From assembly GCA_013287235.1 (NCBI GenBank), contig JABDEF010000037.1, positions 551-13,470 on the forward strand: a stretch of 12,920 nucleotides of DNA, in the 5' to 3' direction. The notes below the pieces were generated by a model that was given only the letters and a program-made list of their open reading frames with translations, was not told where the DNA came from and did not search any database. This document shows positions 1 through 7,171 of this stretch, one piece after another (positions within the stretch are counted from its first letter, which is position 1; each line of letters begins with the position of its first letter). Origin of the DNA: Gammaproteobacteria bacterium. Lineage in GTDB: Bacteria; Pseudomonadota; Gammaproteobacteria; DSM-16500. The translations under genes were made by a program, and so were the position numbers.

Positions 1-1
1 T

Positions 2-520
2 TGGGAGACGGTAAATGAATTTTTGACTTATAATAAAAAGGAAGAGGCTTATTCCTCATTAACGACTTTAGCGTCGTTAAATTATGTTTTTTTTGATCAA
101 GCATATCCGCAATTAAAGCAACAAATTAAACAAAACAGTGGCTTGTATGAAATTCAATCAGCATTGATACAGGAGTATGAGCTTAATATTAAAAAACTGC
201 ACGATCAACCAAAATCTAAACTCTCCGTTCAAACATACATAAGTGCGCAAAACAAATTAAGAATTTTAGATCGGTTGCTTCGATTGTTGTTTACTCACGA
301 AAAAGAAGAAGAGAAGATAAAAAAACTGTGTAAGGCTGTGCAAAATGAACAGGAAATGCTTAGAGGGGGAAATATTTTAAAAAATGGGCTTTTCGGAATG
401 TTCGCAAAAAGAAAATGGAGCGTGCTAGAGGATACATGTGAAAAACTAAGAGAATTGACTCTTTTAATGTCTAGAAAACCATCAAAAACGATGACGATTA
501 CGAATCAAGAGAATCTTTAG
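2..520 (+). CDS. C-terminal part of an unrecognised helical protein (5' end outside window)
   Basis: The reading frame is open from base 2 to the TAA at 518-520. It runs off the left edge, so this is the end of a longer gene; the TTG at 23 is not a convincing start, because it has no ribosome binding site and the frame continues upstream through in-frame sense codons. About 172 residues are visible. They are rich in Lys, Glu, Leu and Gln and look mostly helical, with a charged, coiled-coil-like segment (KEEEKIKKL) in the middle and a basic patch (FAKRKW) near the end. I see no signal peptide, membrane segment or catalytic motif in this part and do not recognise the family. Its end overlaps the convergent DUF6356-like gene by 23 bp. 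Given the other large helical proteins in the window, a secreted effector is possible, but nothing here proves it. Confidence 0.6.
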   Translation, partial: WETVNEFLTYNKKEEAYSSLTTLASLNYVFFDQAYPQLKQQIKQNSGLYEIQSALIQEYELNIKKLHDQPKSKLSVQTYISAQNKLRILDRLLRLLFTHEKEEEKIKKLCKAVQNEQEMLRGGNILKNGLFGMFAKRKWSVLEDTCEKLRELTLLMSRKPSKTMTITNQENL

Positions 521-713
521 CACGATTGATAAAGTTTTCTTGTAAATAATGGATCATTCGGCTACCCGTGGTTTGAAATAAGAAGGGAAAAATGGCATGG
601 ATGATACAAGCGCACCCACCTACAATCATTCTTGAGCCAAATTTCAATGCAAAACGCATATGTTGCAAATAGGTTTCACCAACGCTGTGTGGGTGTGCGG
701 TAAATATGTTCAT
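498..713 (-). CDS. DUF6356 family small membrane-associated protein
   Basis: This minus-strand frame encodes about 71 residues. It carries the block I associate with the DUF6356 family: FTAHPHSVGETYLQHMRFA, then a hydrophobic glycine-rich stretch (MIVGGCACIIHAIFPFLF), then TTGSRMI. One short membrane segment is likely around residues 28-48. The function of the family is not known. Two starts are possible. The ATG at 722 has no ribosome binding site, whereas the ATG at 713 has GGA eight bases upstream and gives MNIFTAHPHSVGETY, with the conserved block close to the N-terminus as I would expect, so I chose 713. It diverges from ygfB across about 80 bp and overlaps the end of the upstream plus-strand gene tail to tail. 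In E. coli the gene divergent to ygfB is zapA, followed by 6S RNA; neither is seen here. The family call is from memory of its motif. Confidence 0.75.
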   Translation of the reverse strand: MNIFTAHPHSVGETYLQHMRFALKFGSRMIVGGCACIIHAIFPFLFQTTGSRMIHYLQENFINRAKDSLDS

Positions 714-762
714 ATGAATCATCCGATTATTAAAATATTCTATCTCAAATGCCCGTGCGAGG

Positions 763-768
763 TATAAT
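763..768 (+). promoter_or_regulatory. Candidate -10 box for ygfB-pepP
   Basis: A perfect TATAAT lies 24 bases upstream of the ygfB start codon. I see no good -35 hexamer 16-18 bases upstream, so the call rests on the -10 alone. Confidence 0.4.
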
Positions 769-792
769 ATGTAATTTTTGGATTAAAAACAA

Positions 793-1359
793 ATGAATGA
801 AACACCGCTTTTACCCACGTACATAGAATTTTCCCGTATTTTGCAAAAAACGTTACCGAATAGCAATGCTTCCCAAATACACGGATTATTATGCGGCAAT
901 ATTTGCGCAGCTTCAGGACATATCAGTGATATTTTGGATATTTTACCACAAGTAAAAAAAAGCAAAAAAGTCCGTACCATCGTACAAGAAATCTATGAAA
1001 CCAGTTATCATCAAATCAGTGAATTTTCTTTTGAATTTAGTTTAATCCTCCCAACGGATGAAGCAGATATTAATGCACGGGCTGAAAGCTTAGGGCTATG
1101 GTGCCAAGGATTTTTGAGTGGTTTAAATCAAGTCATCACATTAAAAGAGATGAAATTTTCTCATGATGTAAAAGAAGCATTGACGGACATGACTGAAATT
1201 GCAAAAGTCAATTTTGGGGATATTGTGGATGATGATGAAGATGAAACGGCTTATTTTGAATTGGTAGAATATGTGAGATTAAGCGTGTTGATGATTTTTC
1301 ATGAATTAAAGACAGAAAAATTAGACAATGATGATGAGGCCAATCCCTCATTACACTAA
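793..1359 (+). CDS. ygfB: YgfB family (UPF0149) protein
   Basis: The 188-residue product matches the UPF0149/YgfB family in length and layout. Residues 30-35 read HGLLCG, the family's N-terminal signature. Residues around 99-111 (SLGLWCQGFLSGL) form the central helix signature. An acidic linker (DDDEDE) and the C-terminal helix ELVEYVRLSVLMIFHEL follow, close to the E. coli ending. The molecular role is not settled; in Pseudomonas aeruginosa a YgfB homologue affects expression of an amidase gene and beta-lactam resistance. It is a soluble all-helical protein with no signal peptide. The start has only a weak GGA ten bases upstream. The gene sits directly before pepP, as in E. coli and most gammaproteobacteria, and its stop codon overlaps the pepP ribosome binding site, so the two are surely co-transcribed. 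The tail after the last helix is longer than in E. coli. Confidence 0.9.
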   Translation: MNETPLLPTYIEFSRILQKTLPNSNASQIHGLLCGNICAASGHISDILDILPQVKKSKKVRTIVQEIYETSYHQISEFSFEFSLILPTDEADINARAESLGLWCQGFLSGLNQVITLKEMKFSHDVKEALTDMTEIAKVNFGDIVDDDEDETAYFELVEYVRLSVLMIFHELKTEKLDNDDEANPSLH

Positions 1360-1363
1360 GGAG
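1358..1363 (+). promoter_or_regulatory. Ribosome binding site that fixes the pepP start
   Basis: AAGGAG lies six bases before the ATG at 1370 and overlaps the ygfB stop codon. It rules out the in-frame upstream ATGs at 1328-1336, which lie inside ygfB and would add 14 residues foreign to the family. Confidence 0.85.
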
Positions 1364-1369
1364 TTTTTG

Positions 1370-2680
1370 ATGATTACGCAAAAAGAATTTTTGGAACGAC
1401 GTAAAAGATTAATGAAAGATATCAATAAGAATGCCATTGTTATTCTTCCAGCATCACCCATCATGACACGTAATGGAGATTATGAATATCCTTATCGACA
1501 ACAAAGTGATTTTTACTATCTAACAGGTTTTGAAGAACCAGAGAGCGTGTTGGTCTTAAATCCTGGCGGGGGAAATGGTGAATTCTTATTGTTTAATCGC
1601 GTGAGAAATCGGGAAGAAGAAATTTGGACGGGGTATCGTGCGGGCCTTGAAGGCGCTGTTAAAAATTTTGGTGCAGATGAAGCCTATGCTATCCATGAAT
1701 TTCAAAGCAAATTGCCAGAATTATTGGAAGGGCGCGATGAAATTTATTATACCTTAGGAATGAATCGACACTTTGATAAAGTGGTGTTGGGTTCAGTTAA
1801 TAAAATTCGTTCAAAAATTCGAAATGGATTACATTCACCGGTTGCATTTATTGATGTGATACAAAAAATTCATGAAATGCGGTTAATCAAAAGTGAAGCC
1901 GAAATTGCATTGATGCGCGCTTCCGCAAAAATTGGTAGCCAAGCGCATGTGCGTGCCATCAAAGCGTGTAAACCGGGCATGTATGAATATCAATTGGAAG
2001 CAGAGCTCATGTACGAATTCCAACAACAAGGGGCACGGTTTCCTGCGTATACCCCGATTGTAGGGAGTGGCGCAAATAGCTGTATTTTACATTATAATGA
2101 CAATAATAAATTAATTGCCGATCAAAGCATTGTGTTGATTGATGCGGGTTGTGAATATCAGTATTATGCGTCTGATATTACACGTACATTTCCTGCGAAT
2201 GGTGTTTTTTCGAAAGAACAGCGCGCGATATATGAAATTGTTTTAGAAGCGCAATTAGCGGGTATTGAAGCGATCCGTCCGAATGCACCTTGGGATGCAG
2301 CACAAAATGCCATTGTAAAAGTGATTACCGAGGGCTTAAAAAATATCGGTCTTTTAAAAGGTGACGTCAAAGATCTTATCGAAAAACAAGCATATTTTCC
2401 ATATTATATGCATAAATCAGGACATTGGCTGGGGTTAGATGTACATGACGCGGGTCGTTATAAGGTGGATGGACTCTGGCGAAAGTTACAGCCGGGAATG
2501 GTTTTAACCGTTGAACCTGGTATTTATCTTTCAGCAGATATTCTGGGACTCGATACACGTTGGCATCATATTGGTGTACGCATTGAAGATGATGTCTTAG
2601 TGACTGAGAATGGTTATGAAATTTTAAGTAAAGATGTTCCGAAGAAAATTGAAGATATTGAACAGTTAATGAAAAAATAA
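1370..2680 (+). CDS. pepP: Xaa-Pro aminopeptidase P
   Basis: This cytoplasmic metallopeptidase removes an N-terminal residue that precedes proline. The 436-residue product is close to the 441 residues of E. coli PepP. The N-terminal creatinase-like domain covers about residues 1-170 (RNGDYEYPYRQQSDFYYLTG, 34-53). The C-terminal pita-bread domain carries all five metal ligands of the dinuclear manganese site: D258 (VLIDAG), D269 (ASDITRTF), H352 (KSGHWLGLDVHD), E382 (TVEPGIYL) and E406 (GVRIEDD). These fall within two residues of the E. coli positions. The start at 1370 is set by a strong AAGGAG. It lies second in the conserved ygfB-pepP-ubiH cluster. A four-hairpin repeat element begins only five bases after the stop codon and separates it from ubiH, which is unusual, because these genes are tightly packed in relatives. 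Confidence 0.97.
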   Translation: MITQKEFLERRKRLMKDINKNAIVILPASPIMTRNGDYEYPYRQQSDFYYLTGFEEPESVLVLNPGGGNGEFLLFNRVRNREEEIWTGYRAGLEGAVKNFGADEAYAIHEFQSKLPELLEGRDEIYYTLGMNRHFDKVVLGSVNKIRSKIRNGLHSPVAFIDVIQKIHEMRLIKSEAEIALMRASAKIGSQAHVRAIKACKPGMYEYQLEAELMYEFQQQGARFPAYTPIVGSGANSCILHYNDNNKLIADQSIVLIDAGCEYQYYASDITRTFPANGVFSKEQRAIYEIVLEAQLAGIEAIRPNAPWDAAQNAIVKVITEGLKNIGLLKGDVKDLIEKQAYFPYYMHKSGHWLGLDVHDAGRYKVDGLWRKLQPGMVLTVEPGIYLSADILGLDTRWHHIGVRIEDDVLVTENGYEILSKDVPKKIEDIEQLMKK

Positions 2681-2684
2681 AGTA

Positions 2685-2803
2685 TTCATCCTCTTTGAAA
2701 AAGAGGGTGATGCCGCGAGGCATCGGGGAGATTTTTTGATGCTGTAAAAATCCCCCCGCCTCGTAAAAAGCACTCGGCGACCCCCTTTTTCAAAGGGGGT
2801 GAA
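2685..2803 (+). repeat. Family 2 four-hairpin intergenic element, copy A
   Basis: About 119 bp bounded by TTCA...TGAA, starting four bases after pepP. In order it holds hairpin CCTCTTT/AAAGAGG (2690-2706), hairpin GATGCC-GCGA-GGCATC (2709-2724), a stem ATTTTT/AAAAAT closed by G and C runs (about 2725-2756), and hairpin ACCCCC...GGGGGT (2780-2800). The right half, from the AAAATCCCCCCGCCTCG block onward, is nearly identical to copy B after rho. The left hairpin differs from copy B in both arms but still pairs. It may act as a transcription terminator or mRNA 3' stabiliser for pepP. I cannot name the family. Confidence 0.85.
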
Positions 2804-2831
2804 GTTTATGTGGCAATGAGTAGTTTACAAC

Positions 2832-3980
2832 ATGAAATACGATATTATCATCATCGGCGGGGGGATGGTCGGTGCGACACTCGCTATTGCTTTGCAAAAA
2901 AGCGGAAAATCGATCGCACTGGTTGAAGCAAAACCGCTATCCAAAGAAGATCATCGTCTCATTGCGTTAAGTGATACGAGTGTGTCTCTTTTTAAAAATT
3001 TAAACATGTGGTCTTCACTCTTACCCGCTGCATCGATCATACAAGAAGTTCATGTTTCGCATCGGGGCCGATTTGGTGTGACGCGTATTTCTGCAAATAT
3101 ACTGAAACTACCTGCGTTAGGTTATGTCGTGCCTGCAAACGATATCAATCAAGTGTTATATGCAACTTTAAAAGATGTCGACATCATTCTACCTGCGACT
3201 TTAAAAAATCTTCATCAAAGCAGTGATACGGTTACGCTTCACTTAGATATATCGGGAGAGATAAAAGAATATCAAGCAGAACATGTGATCGGTGCGGATG
3301 GCACACATTCAACCGTGCGTCAATTATCGAATATTCCGATGAAAGAAATCGATTACGGACAAAGTGCGATTGTGACAAAAACCGTTTTGAAACGTGATCA
3401 TCAAAACATTGCCTATGAGCGATTTTTAAAAGAAGGTGCGATTGCAATGTTGCCGCTCAAGGGTAAAGAGGTCGCAACCATTTGGACAGATAAAAATGCG
3501 CGGATTTCGGAATTGATGCAGTGTCATGATGAAGTATTTTTAGAAAATCTACAAAAAGAATTTGGCTACCGTTTAGGGCGATTAGAGCAAATCAAAAAAA
3601 GAAGTGTTTATCCTTTGCTTCGATTGGAAGCTGAATGTCATCAAAAAAATCGCGTATTTTTAATTGGAAATGCGGTGCATACGATACACCCGATAGCTGC
3701 ACAAGGATTGAATTTAGCGTTATATGAAGCAGCAGTATTGGTAGATTTTTTATTGGAAACCCACGCAAGTAAAGACGTTTTTACTCCAAAGCAAAACTTT
3801 TCGAAAAATTTATCACATCATTTATCTTGGATTTTTTCGAGTGATTTTTTCTTGTTAAATCGAATGAGAGGAATGGCGATGATCGCGCTTGATTTGAGCG
3901 TGACGTGCAAAGAATATTTTGTCAATCGTGCGCTTTATCGGCACGATCTTATGCCGAATTTGTTGAGGAATCATTCGTGA
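2832..3980 (+). CDS. ubiH: 2-octaprenyl-6-methoxyphenol hydroxylase, ubiquinone biosynthesis
   Basis: This FAD-dependent aromatic hydroxylase acts in aerobic ubiquinone synthesis, adding a hydroxyl group to the prenylated ring, probably in the membrane-associated Ubi complex. The 382 residues show the Rossmann dinucleotide motif GGGMVG at 9-14, the RLIALSD motif at 42-48, the second FAD/NADPH motif GADGTHS at 154-160, and the third FAD motif GNAVHTIHPIAAQGLNL at 279-295. The GNA form with HPIA.QG.NL is the UbiH flavour seen in E. coli, rather than the GDAAH of UbiF and UbiI, so I prefer UbiH; substrate specificity within the family is not provable by eye. The ATG at 2832 is the only usable start (in-frame TGA at 2817), but its ribosome binding site is weak. 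It follows pepP as in E. coli, though with a repeat element between. It is tightly coupled to the downstream transporter. Confidence 0.93.
   Translation: MKYDIIIIGGGMVGATLAIALQKSGKSIALVEAKPLSKEDHRLIALSDTSVSLFKNLNMWSSLLPAASIIQEVHVSHRGRFGVTRISANILKLPALGYVVPANDINQVLYATLKDVDIILPATLKNLHQSSDTVTLHLDISGEIKEYQAEHVIGADGTHSTVRQLSNIPMKEIDYGQSAIVTKTVLKRDHQNIAYERFLKEGAIAMLPLKGKEVATIWTDKNARISELMQCHDEVFLENLQKEFGYRLGRLEQIKKRSVYPLLRLEAECHQKNRVFLIGNAVHTIHPIAAQGLNLALYEAAVLVDFLLETHASKDVFTPKQNFSKNLSHHLSWIFSSDFFLLNRMRGMAMIALDLSVTCKEYFVNRALYRHDLMPNLLRNHS
3965..3969 (+). promoter_or_regulatory. Ribosome binding site that decides a GTG start
   Basis: GAGGA lies seven bases before the GTG at 3977. That GTG overlaps the ubiH TGA as GTGA, a usual arrangement for translational coupling. 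The in-frame GTG at 3905 lies inside ubiH and has no such site. Confidence 0.75.
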
Positions 3981-5233
3981 CATCATTCAATACGGATAAA
4001 AAGGCAATAATCGCTTGGTGTTTATATGATTGGTCTTCATCTGGATTTCCGATTATTATTACGACATTTATTTTTGCCACTTATTTTACGACAAAAGTTG
4101 CCGTCAATGAAATCACGGGCACATATCAATGGGCGAATGCTTCTGCTATTTCAGGATTAATTATTGCTATTTTAAGTCCTTTATTTGGTGCGATAGCAGA
4201 TCATGGCGGACATCATAAGCGTTGGCTTTTCTTTTTTACGATACAATGTATTTTTGGTGCATGCTTACTTTGGTTTGCGCTGCCGAATTCCAGTTATGTT
4301 TTTTATACATTGTCTTGTGTCGTCATTGGAACCGTTGGTCTTGAACTTGCTTTAGTTTTTTATAATTCTTTTTTACCGCATATCGTGCCTTATAATTATA
4401 TTGGGCGAATTTCAGGATGGGGATGGGGATGTGGATATTTTGGCGGTATTGTGATTTTAACGATCGCGCTTTTTGGTTTTGTGAAAGGCGGTTGGATGAA
4501 TCATGAGAATTTAGCTGAAGTTCGCATTTGCGGTCCTTTAGTTGGACTTTGGTATTTTATTTTTAGTATGCCGTTATTTTTTTTACTCAAAGATATCCCT
4601 TCTCAAGGATTGTCTATTGTGTCTGCGATACGTGCAGGATTAAAAGATTTAGTATTAACCATCAAAACACTTCCGCGTGAAAAAAATCTATTTATTTATT
4701 TAGTCGCGCATTTAATTTATATCGATGGTTTAAATACCTTATTTGCTTTCGGTGGCATTTATGCGGCAGGGACTTTTAAAATGACGTTAACGGAAGTGAT
4801 TTTATTTGGTATCTCGATGAATATTGCAGCGGGTTTTGGTGCGGTTGTATTAGCGTGGATAGATGATTTTATCGGTTCTAAGTTCACCATTTTATTGTCA
4901 TTAATTTCACTCATGGTGTTTGGCATCTTTATTTTATTAGTGCATAGTGCGACGATGTTTTGGGTCGTTGGACTTTGTTTAAGTTTATTTTTTGGCCCCG
5001 TTCAAGCGGCCAGTCGATCGCTCATGGCACGTTTAGTCAAACCCTCTAATTCCACAGAATTGTTTGGTTTGTACTCGTTTTCCGGCAGAATTACATCATT
5101 TATGGGGCCATGGCTTTTGGGTGCTGCGACTTTACATTTCGGCACCCAAAGGGCTGGAATGGCGACTATTTTGCTGTTTTTTTTGATGGGCGGCATATTG
5201 ATGTTATTTGTTCGCGAGGCTAAGAAATCGTGA
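3977..5233 (+). CDS. UMF1/Atg22-like major facilitator transporter
   Basis: The product of about 418 residues is an inner-membrane protein with roughly 12 hydrophobic helices. Near the N-terminus it carries AIIAWCLYDWSSSGFPIII (residues 10-28), the hallmark of the UMF1 branch of the major facilitator superfamily (Atg22-like fold). Later come LSPLFGAIADHGGHHKRW at 66-83, the superfamily cytoplasmic loop motif, and FGPVQAASRSLMARLVKP around 339-356, also typical of UMF1. Substrates of the bacterial members are not established; yeast Atg22 exports amino acids from the vacuole. The GTG start at 3977 is chosen because of its GAGGA site and its four-base overlap with the ubiH stop, so it is translated as a unit with ubiH. 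In E. coli the gene after ubiH is ubiI; here this transporter takes that place. Whether it has a role linked to ubiquinone is unknown. Confidence 0.9.
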   Translation: MTSFNTDKKAIIAWCLYDWSSSGFPIIITTFIFATYFTTKVAVNEITGTYQWANASAISGLIIAILSPLFGAIADHGGHHKRWLFFFTIQCIFGACLLWFALPNSSYVFYTLSCVVIGTVGLELALVFYNSFLPHIVPYNYIGRISGWGWGCGYFGGIVILTIALFGFVKGGWMNHENLAEVRICGPLVGLWYFIFSMPLFFLLKDIPSQGLSIVSAIRAGLKDLVLTIKTLPREKNLFIYLVAHLIYIDGLNTLFAFGGIYAAGTFKMTLTEVILFGISMNIAAGFGAVVLAWIDDFIGSKFTILLSLISLMVFGIFILLVHSATMFWVVGLCLSLFFGPVQAASRSLMARLVKPSNSTELFGLYSFSGRITSFMGPWLLGAATLHFGTQRAGMATILLFFLMGGILMLFVREAKKS

Positions 5234-5245
5234 CAGTAATTTTTT

Positions 5246-5268
5246 ATTTGTATAATTTAAATACAAAT
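5246..5268 (+). terminator. AT-only hairpin after the transporter gene, weak terminator candidate
   Basis: ATTTGTAT and ATACAAAT form an 8-bp stem around a seven-base AT loop, 12 bases after the stop codon. It is followed by a short T stretch, but the stem has only two GC pairs, so termination is doubtful. It could instead be an operator for the downstream gene. Confidence 0.3.
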
Positions 5269-5282
5269 TTTACATACCATAC

Positions 5283-5311
5283 TTGATTAAAAATTGATTA
5301 ATTATTATAAT
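5283..5311 (+). promoter_or_regulatory. Promoter of the 5331 repeat-protein gene
   Basis: TTGATT (5283-5288) and a perfect TATAAT (5306-5311) are separated by 17 bases, the ideal sigma-70 spacing. Transcription would start near 5318, giving a very short leader before the ATG at 5331. Confidence 0.65.
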
Positions 5312-5330
5312 AATGTAAATTTTTTAAACG

Positions 5331-6947
5331 ATGATTAATCATATGCAACACCGCTCAAAAGACGCCGACGACATTCATAAAGCACTCATGCGCTATATTG
5401 ATGATCATGATAAAGCCAAGTTAGATAAATTTAAACAAGCATTAAAAAAAGCAAGCAATGCGGTTTTAATGGAATGTAGTATAAACGGATATAGTATTTT
5501 AATGGATACTGTGTGTTTACCATATAGAAGAATAGATAAGGACGCAAAGGAAACAAAAGCAAAAGAATCAAAAGAAAGAATCGCACTATCACTTTTTAAA
5601 TGTTTAATGAAGGTTTGTAGAAAACTGCCAGAAGTTAAGAAATTTTTATTATTAACGGAAGATAATTCTGGTTTGAAACCATTCGGTGCAGTGATTAAGA
5701 CAAAAAGTGTAAAAATTATGCGAGCTTATTTAAAAGAAGTTCGCAAACTGGAGAAAGATATCTATCGCCAACTTTTAATTTCTACATGGCCTACTTATGT
5801 TTTGGGAGAAGGCAATACAGATATTATTCGGAGTTATTTTGAGGTACTACGAAAAGCGAGAAAAAAACAGATTATTTCTAAAAAAGATTATCGTCACCTT
5901 TTAATAGACGATGAGTTTAGTTTCAACGTTCTTCAAAAAGCTTTCGAAGACAATAATCCAACGCATGTGCGAATTGTTTTTGATGAACTTCTCTGGGCTT
6001 TAGAACAAGGAATCCTTGCTGATGCCGATTATCGGGGTCTTTTAATTGACCAAAATAAGACTTATTTTACGCCACTTCAGACCCTTTTAATGGCAGCCGC
6101 GTCGGAAAATCTCAATGAAGTCTCGAAGGCTGAAAAGGAAGAATTCATCAATAAAACCAGTGAAAATCTGATGATATATTTTAAAGAACTCATGGCGGCT
6201 AAAAAGAAAGAAATCATTAGTCCTGTAGAATATTGTGATGTTTTAATAAAAAAAAATCAGGGTGGTTTAATGCCATTCGATTTCTTGCTTCAAATAAAAA
6301 ATCCAGTCATTGCGCGAATTTATTTTGATGCAATTAGGGCAGGCGACTTTGATAAGGATTATTATTATTTGTGTTTCTTTGAACCAAATGCTTATGGTTA
6401 TGCACCAATCAATCCACTTTTGAAAACGGGCAATTTAACCCTGCTGCGAATGTATTTTAGCGAAATTGGCTGGGCTTACGGTAAGAAAATTATTAAAAGA
6501 GAAGTCATTATTGAACTTTTAACAAAACCCAATCCGGGCGGTGTTACACCATTACAAGTTGCTGTAGAAAGCCGTGATTTAAAATTCTTAGAAGGTTTTG
6601 TGAATATTTTACAAAAATTCCTGAGTCCTTCTGCTTTATTATTTTATCTTAATATAAAAATTGGACCTTATAGAAACAAAAAACTATATTGTGACTCGGA
6701 TACAAGGGAGGGTGGTGATATCAATCGTTATTTAGATAGTTTGCGCCGTGAACTGACAGAAAAACCGAAGAGAAAATTTTTAGATAAAGATGAATCTACA
6801 GCGGAATCTAAAGAAGAAAAATCACATTACAAACGTTCGAAAACCAGTAGTTCTAGTAGTAGCTCTACTAGCAGCTCTGGTTTTTTTCAGAAGAAGGAAG
6901 GCAGTAAAAAAGACTACCAACAGTCGAAAAAGGGTTTGAATAAGTGA
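5331..6947 (+). CDS. Unrecognised repeat protein (ankyrin-like helical solenoid), effector candidate
   Basis: I do not recognise this 538-residue protein as a named family. Its body is a chain of about seven related units, roughly at residues 106-147, 148-189, 190-236, 237-303, 304-346, 347-395 and 396-440. Each unit starts with a short leucine-rich strand or helix (LLI, VLI, LLT), often followed by an asparagine- or glycine-containing turn and P-L/P-F (GGLMPFDFLL, GGVTPLQVAV). A helix ending R.YF..L or similar, a basic stretch and I....Y follow. The unit resembles an ankyrin repeat with an added helix, longer than the usual 33 residues. Residues 475-538 look disordered: very basic, with a serine run at 506-516. 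There is no signal peptide or membrane segment. It has its own promoter but a poor ribosome binding site; the ATG at 5343 is an alternative start. A role as a host-directed protein is inference from the architecture and the inferred lineage. Confidence 0.8.
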   Translation: MINHMQHRSKDADDIHKALMRYIDDHDKAKLDKFKQALKKASNAVLMECSINGYSILMDTVCLPYRRIDKDAKETKAKESKERIALSLFKCLMKVCRKLPEVKKFLLLTEDNSGLKPFGAVIKTKSVKIMRAYLKEVRKLEKDIYRQLLISTWPTYVLGEGNTDIIRSYFEVLRKARKKQIISKKDYRHLLIDDEFSFNVLQKAFEDNNPTHVRIVFDELLWALEQGILADADYRGLLIDQNKTYFTPLQTLLMAAASENLNEVSKAEKEEFINKTSENLMIYFKELMAAKKKEIISPVEYCDVLIKKNQGGLMPFDFLLQIKNPVIARIYFDAIRAGDFDKDYYYLCFFEPNAYGYAPINPLLKTGNLTLLRMYFSEIGWAYGKKIIKREVIIELLTKPNPGGVTPLQVAVESRDLKFLEGFVNILQKFLSPSALLFYLNIKIGPYRNKKLYCDSDTREGGDINRYLDSLRRELTEKPKRKFLDKDESTAESKEEKSHYKRSKTSSSSSSSTSSSGFFQKKEGSKKDYQQSKKGLNK

Positions 6948-6977
6948 TAAGGTATAGATTCATGCTTTTGATTTCAT

Positions 6978-7142
6978 TATACTTGATGCGGCCATATTTT
7001 GAGGTTTTTAGCATCGCATATGCAGCCCATCTTGAGGCGTTAAAAACACTTGCATATGAATAACTATGCGCGTGTTTTGCACGCCTCAATCTGGACTGCC
7101 TCTGCGCACTAAAAACCTCAAAATATGGCCGCATCAAGTATA
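6978..7142. repeat. Family 1 long palindromic element, copy 1 (MITE-like)
   Basis: 165 bp bounded by TATAC...GTATA. The outer arms 6978-7011 and 7109-7142 are perfect 34-bp inverted repeats ending in TTTGAGGTTTTTAG/CTAAAAACCTCAAA. Inside, a second imperfect stem contains TTGAGGCG/CGCCTCAA (7032-7039/7082-7089), flanked by a TC/TC internal loop (7030-7031/7090-7091). The apical block CATATGAATAACTATGC is at 7053-7069. The same blocks occur in copy 2 at 9652-9815. The TA-rich ends would fit insertion into TA by an IS630/Tc1-type transposase, but no transposase is in this window. It fills the gap between the repeat protein and trxA. Confidence 0.92.
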
Positions 7143-7146
7143 TAAT
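7141..7146 (+). promoter_or_regulatory. Candidate -10 box of trxA at the edge of the palindromic element
   Basis: A perfect TATAAT straddles the right end of the element (its last two bases plus four flanking bases), 25 bases before the trxA ATG. No clear -35 is seen; the -35 position falls inside the element arm (around 7118-7123). Confidence 0.4.
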
Positions 7147-7171
7147 CCAGCCTTCAAATAAGGGTACTTTT

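Noticed and set aside
711..720. CATATGAATC, resembling the apical block of the palindromic element
   Set aside because: Only eight bases match (CATATGAA) and no flanking arms are present; it lies at the start of the DUF6356 gene.
2376..2723. Minus-strand frame of 115 codons over the end of pepP
   Set aside because: Antisense shadow of a highly conserved pepP region that also runs into the hairpin element; no supporting ribosome binding site or motif.
6843..6881. Near-palindromic TAG/CTA-rich stretch at the end of the 5331 gene
   Set aside because: It encodes the serine run; mixed AGT/TCT/AGC codons produce the symmetry, so no separate element is needed.
6978..7142. Integron attC site or CRISPR-like repeat as an explanation for the palindromes
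   Set aside because: No attC core triplets, integrase or cassette array, and no regularly spaced short repeats; the outer arms are long perfect inverted repeats instead.
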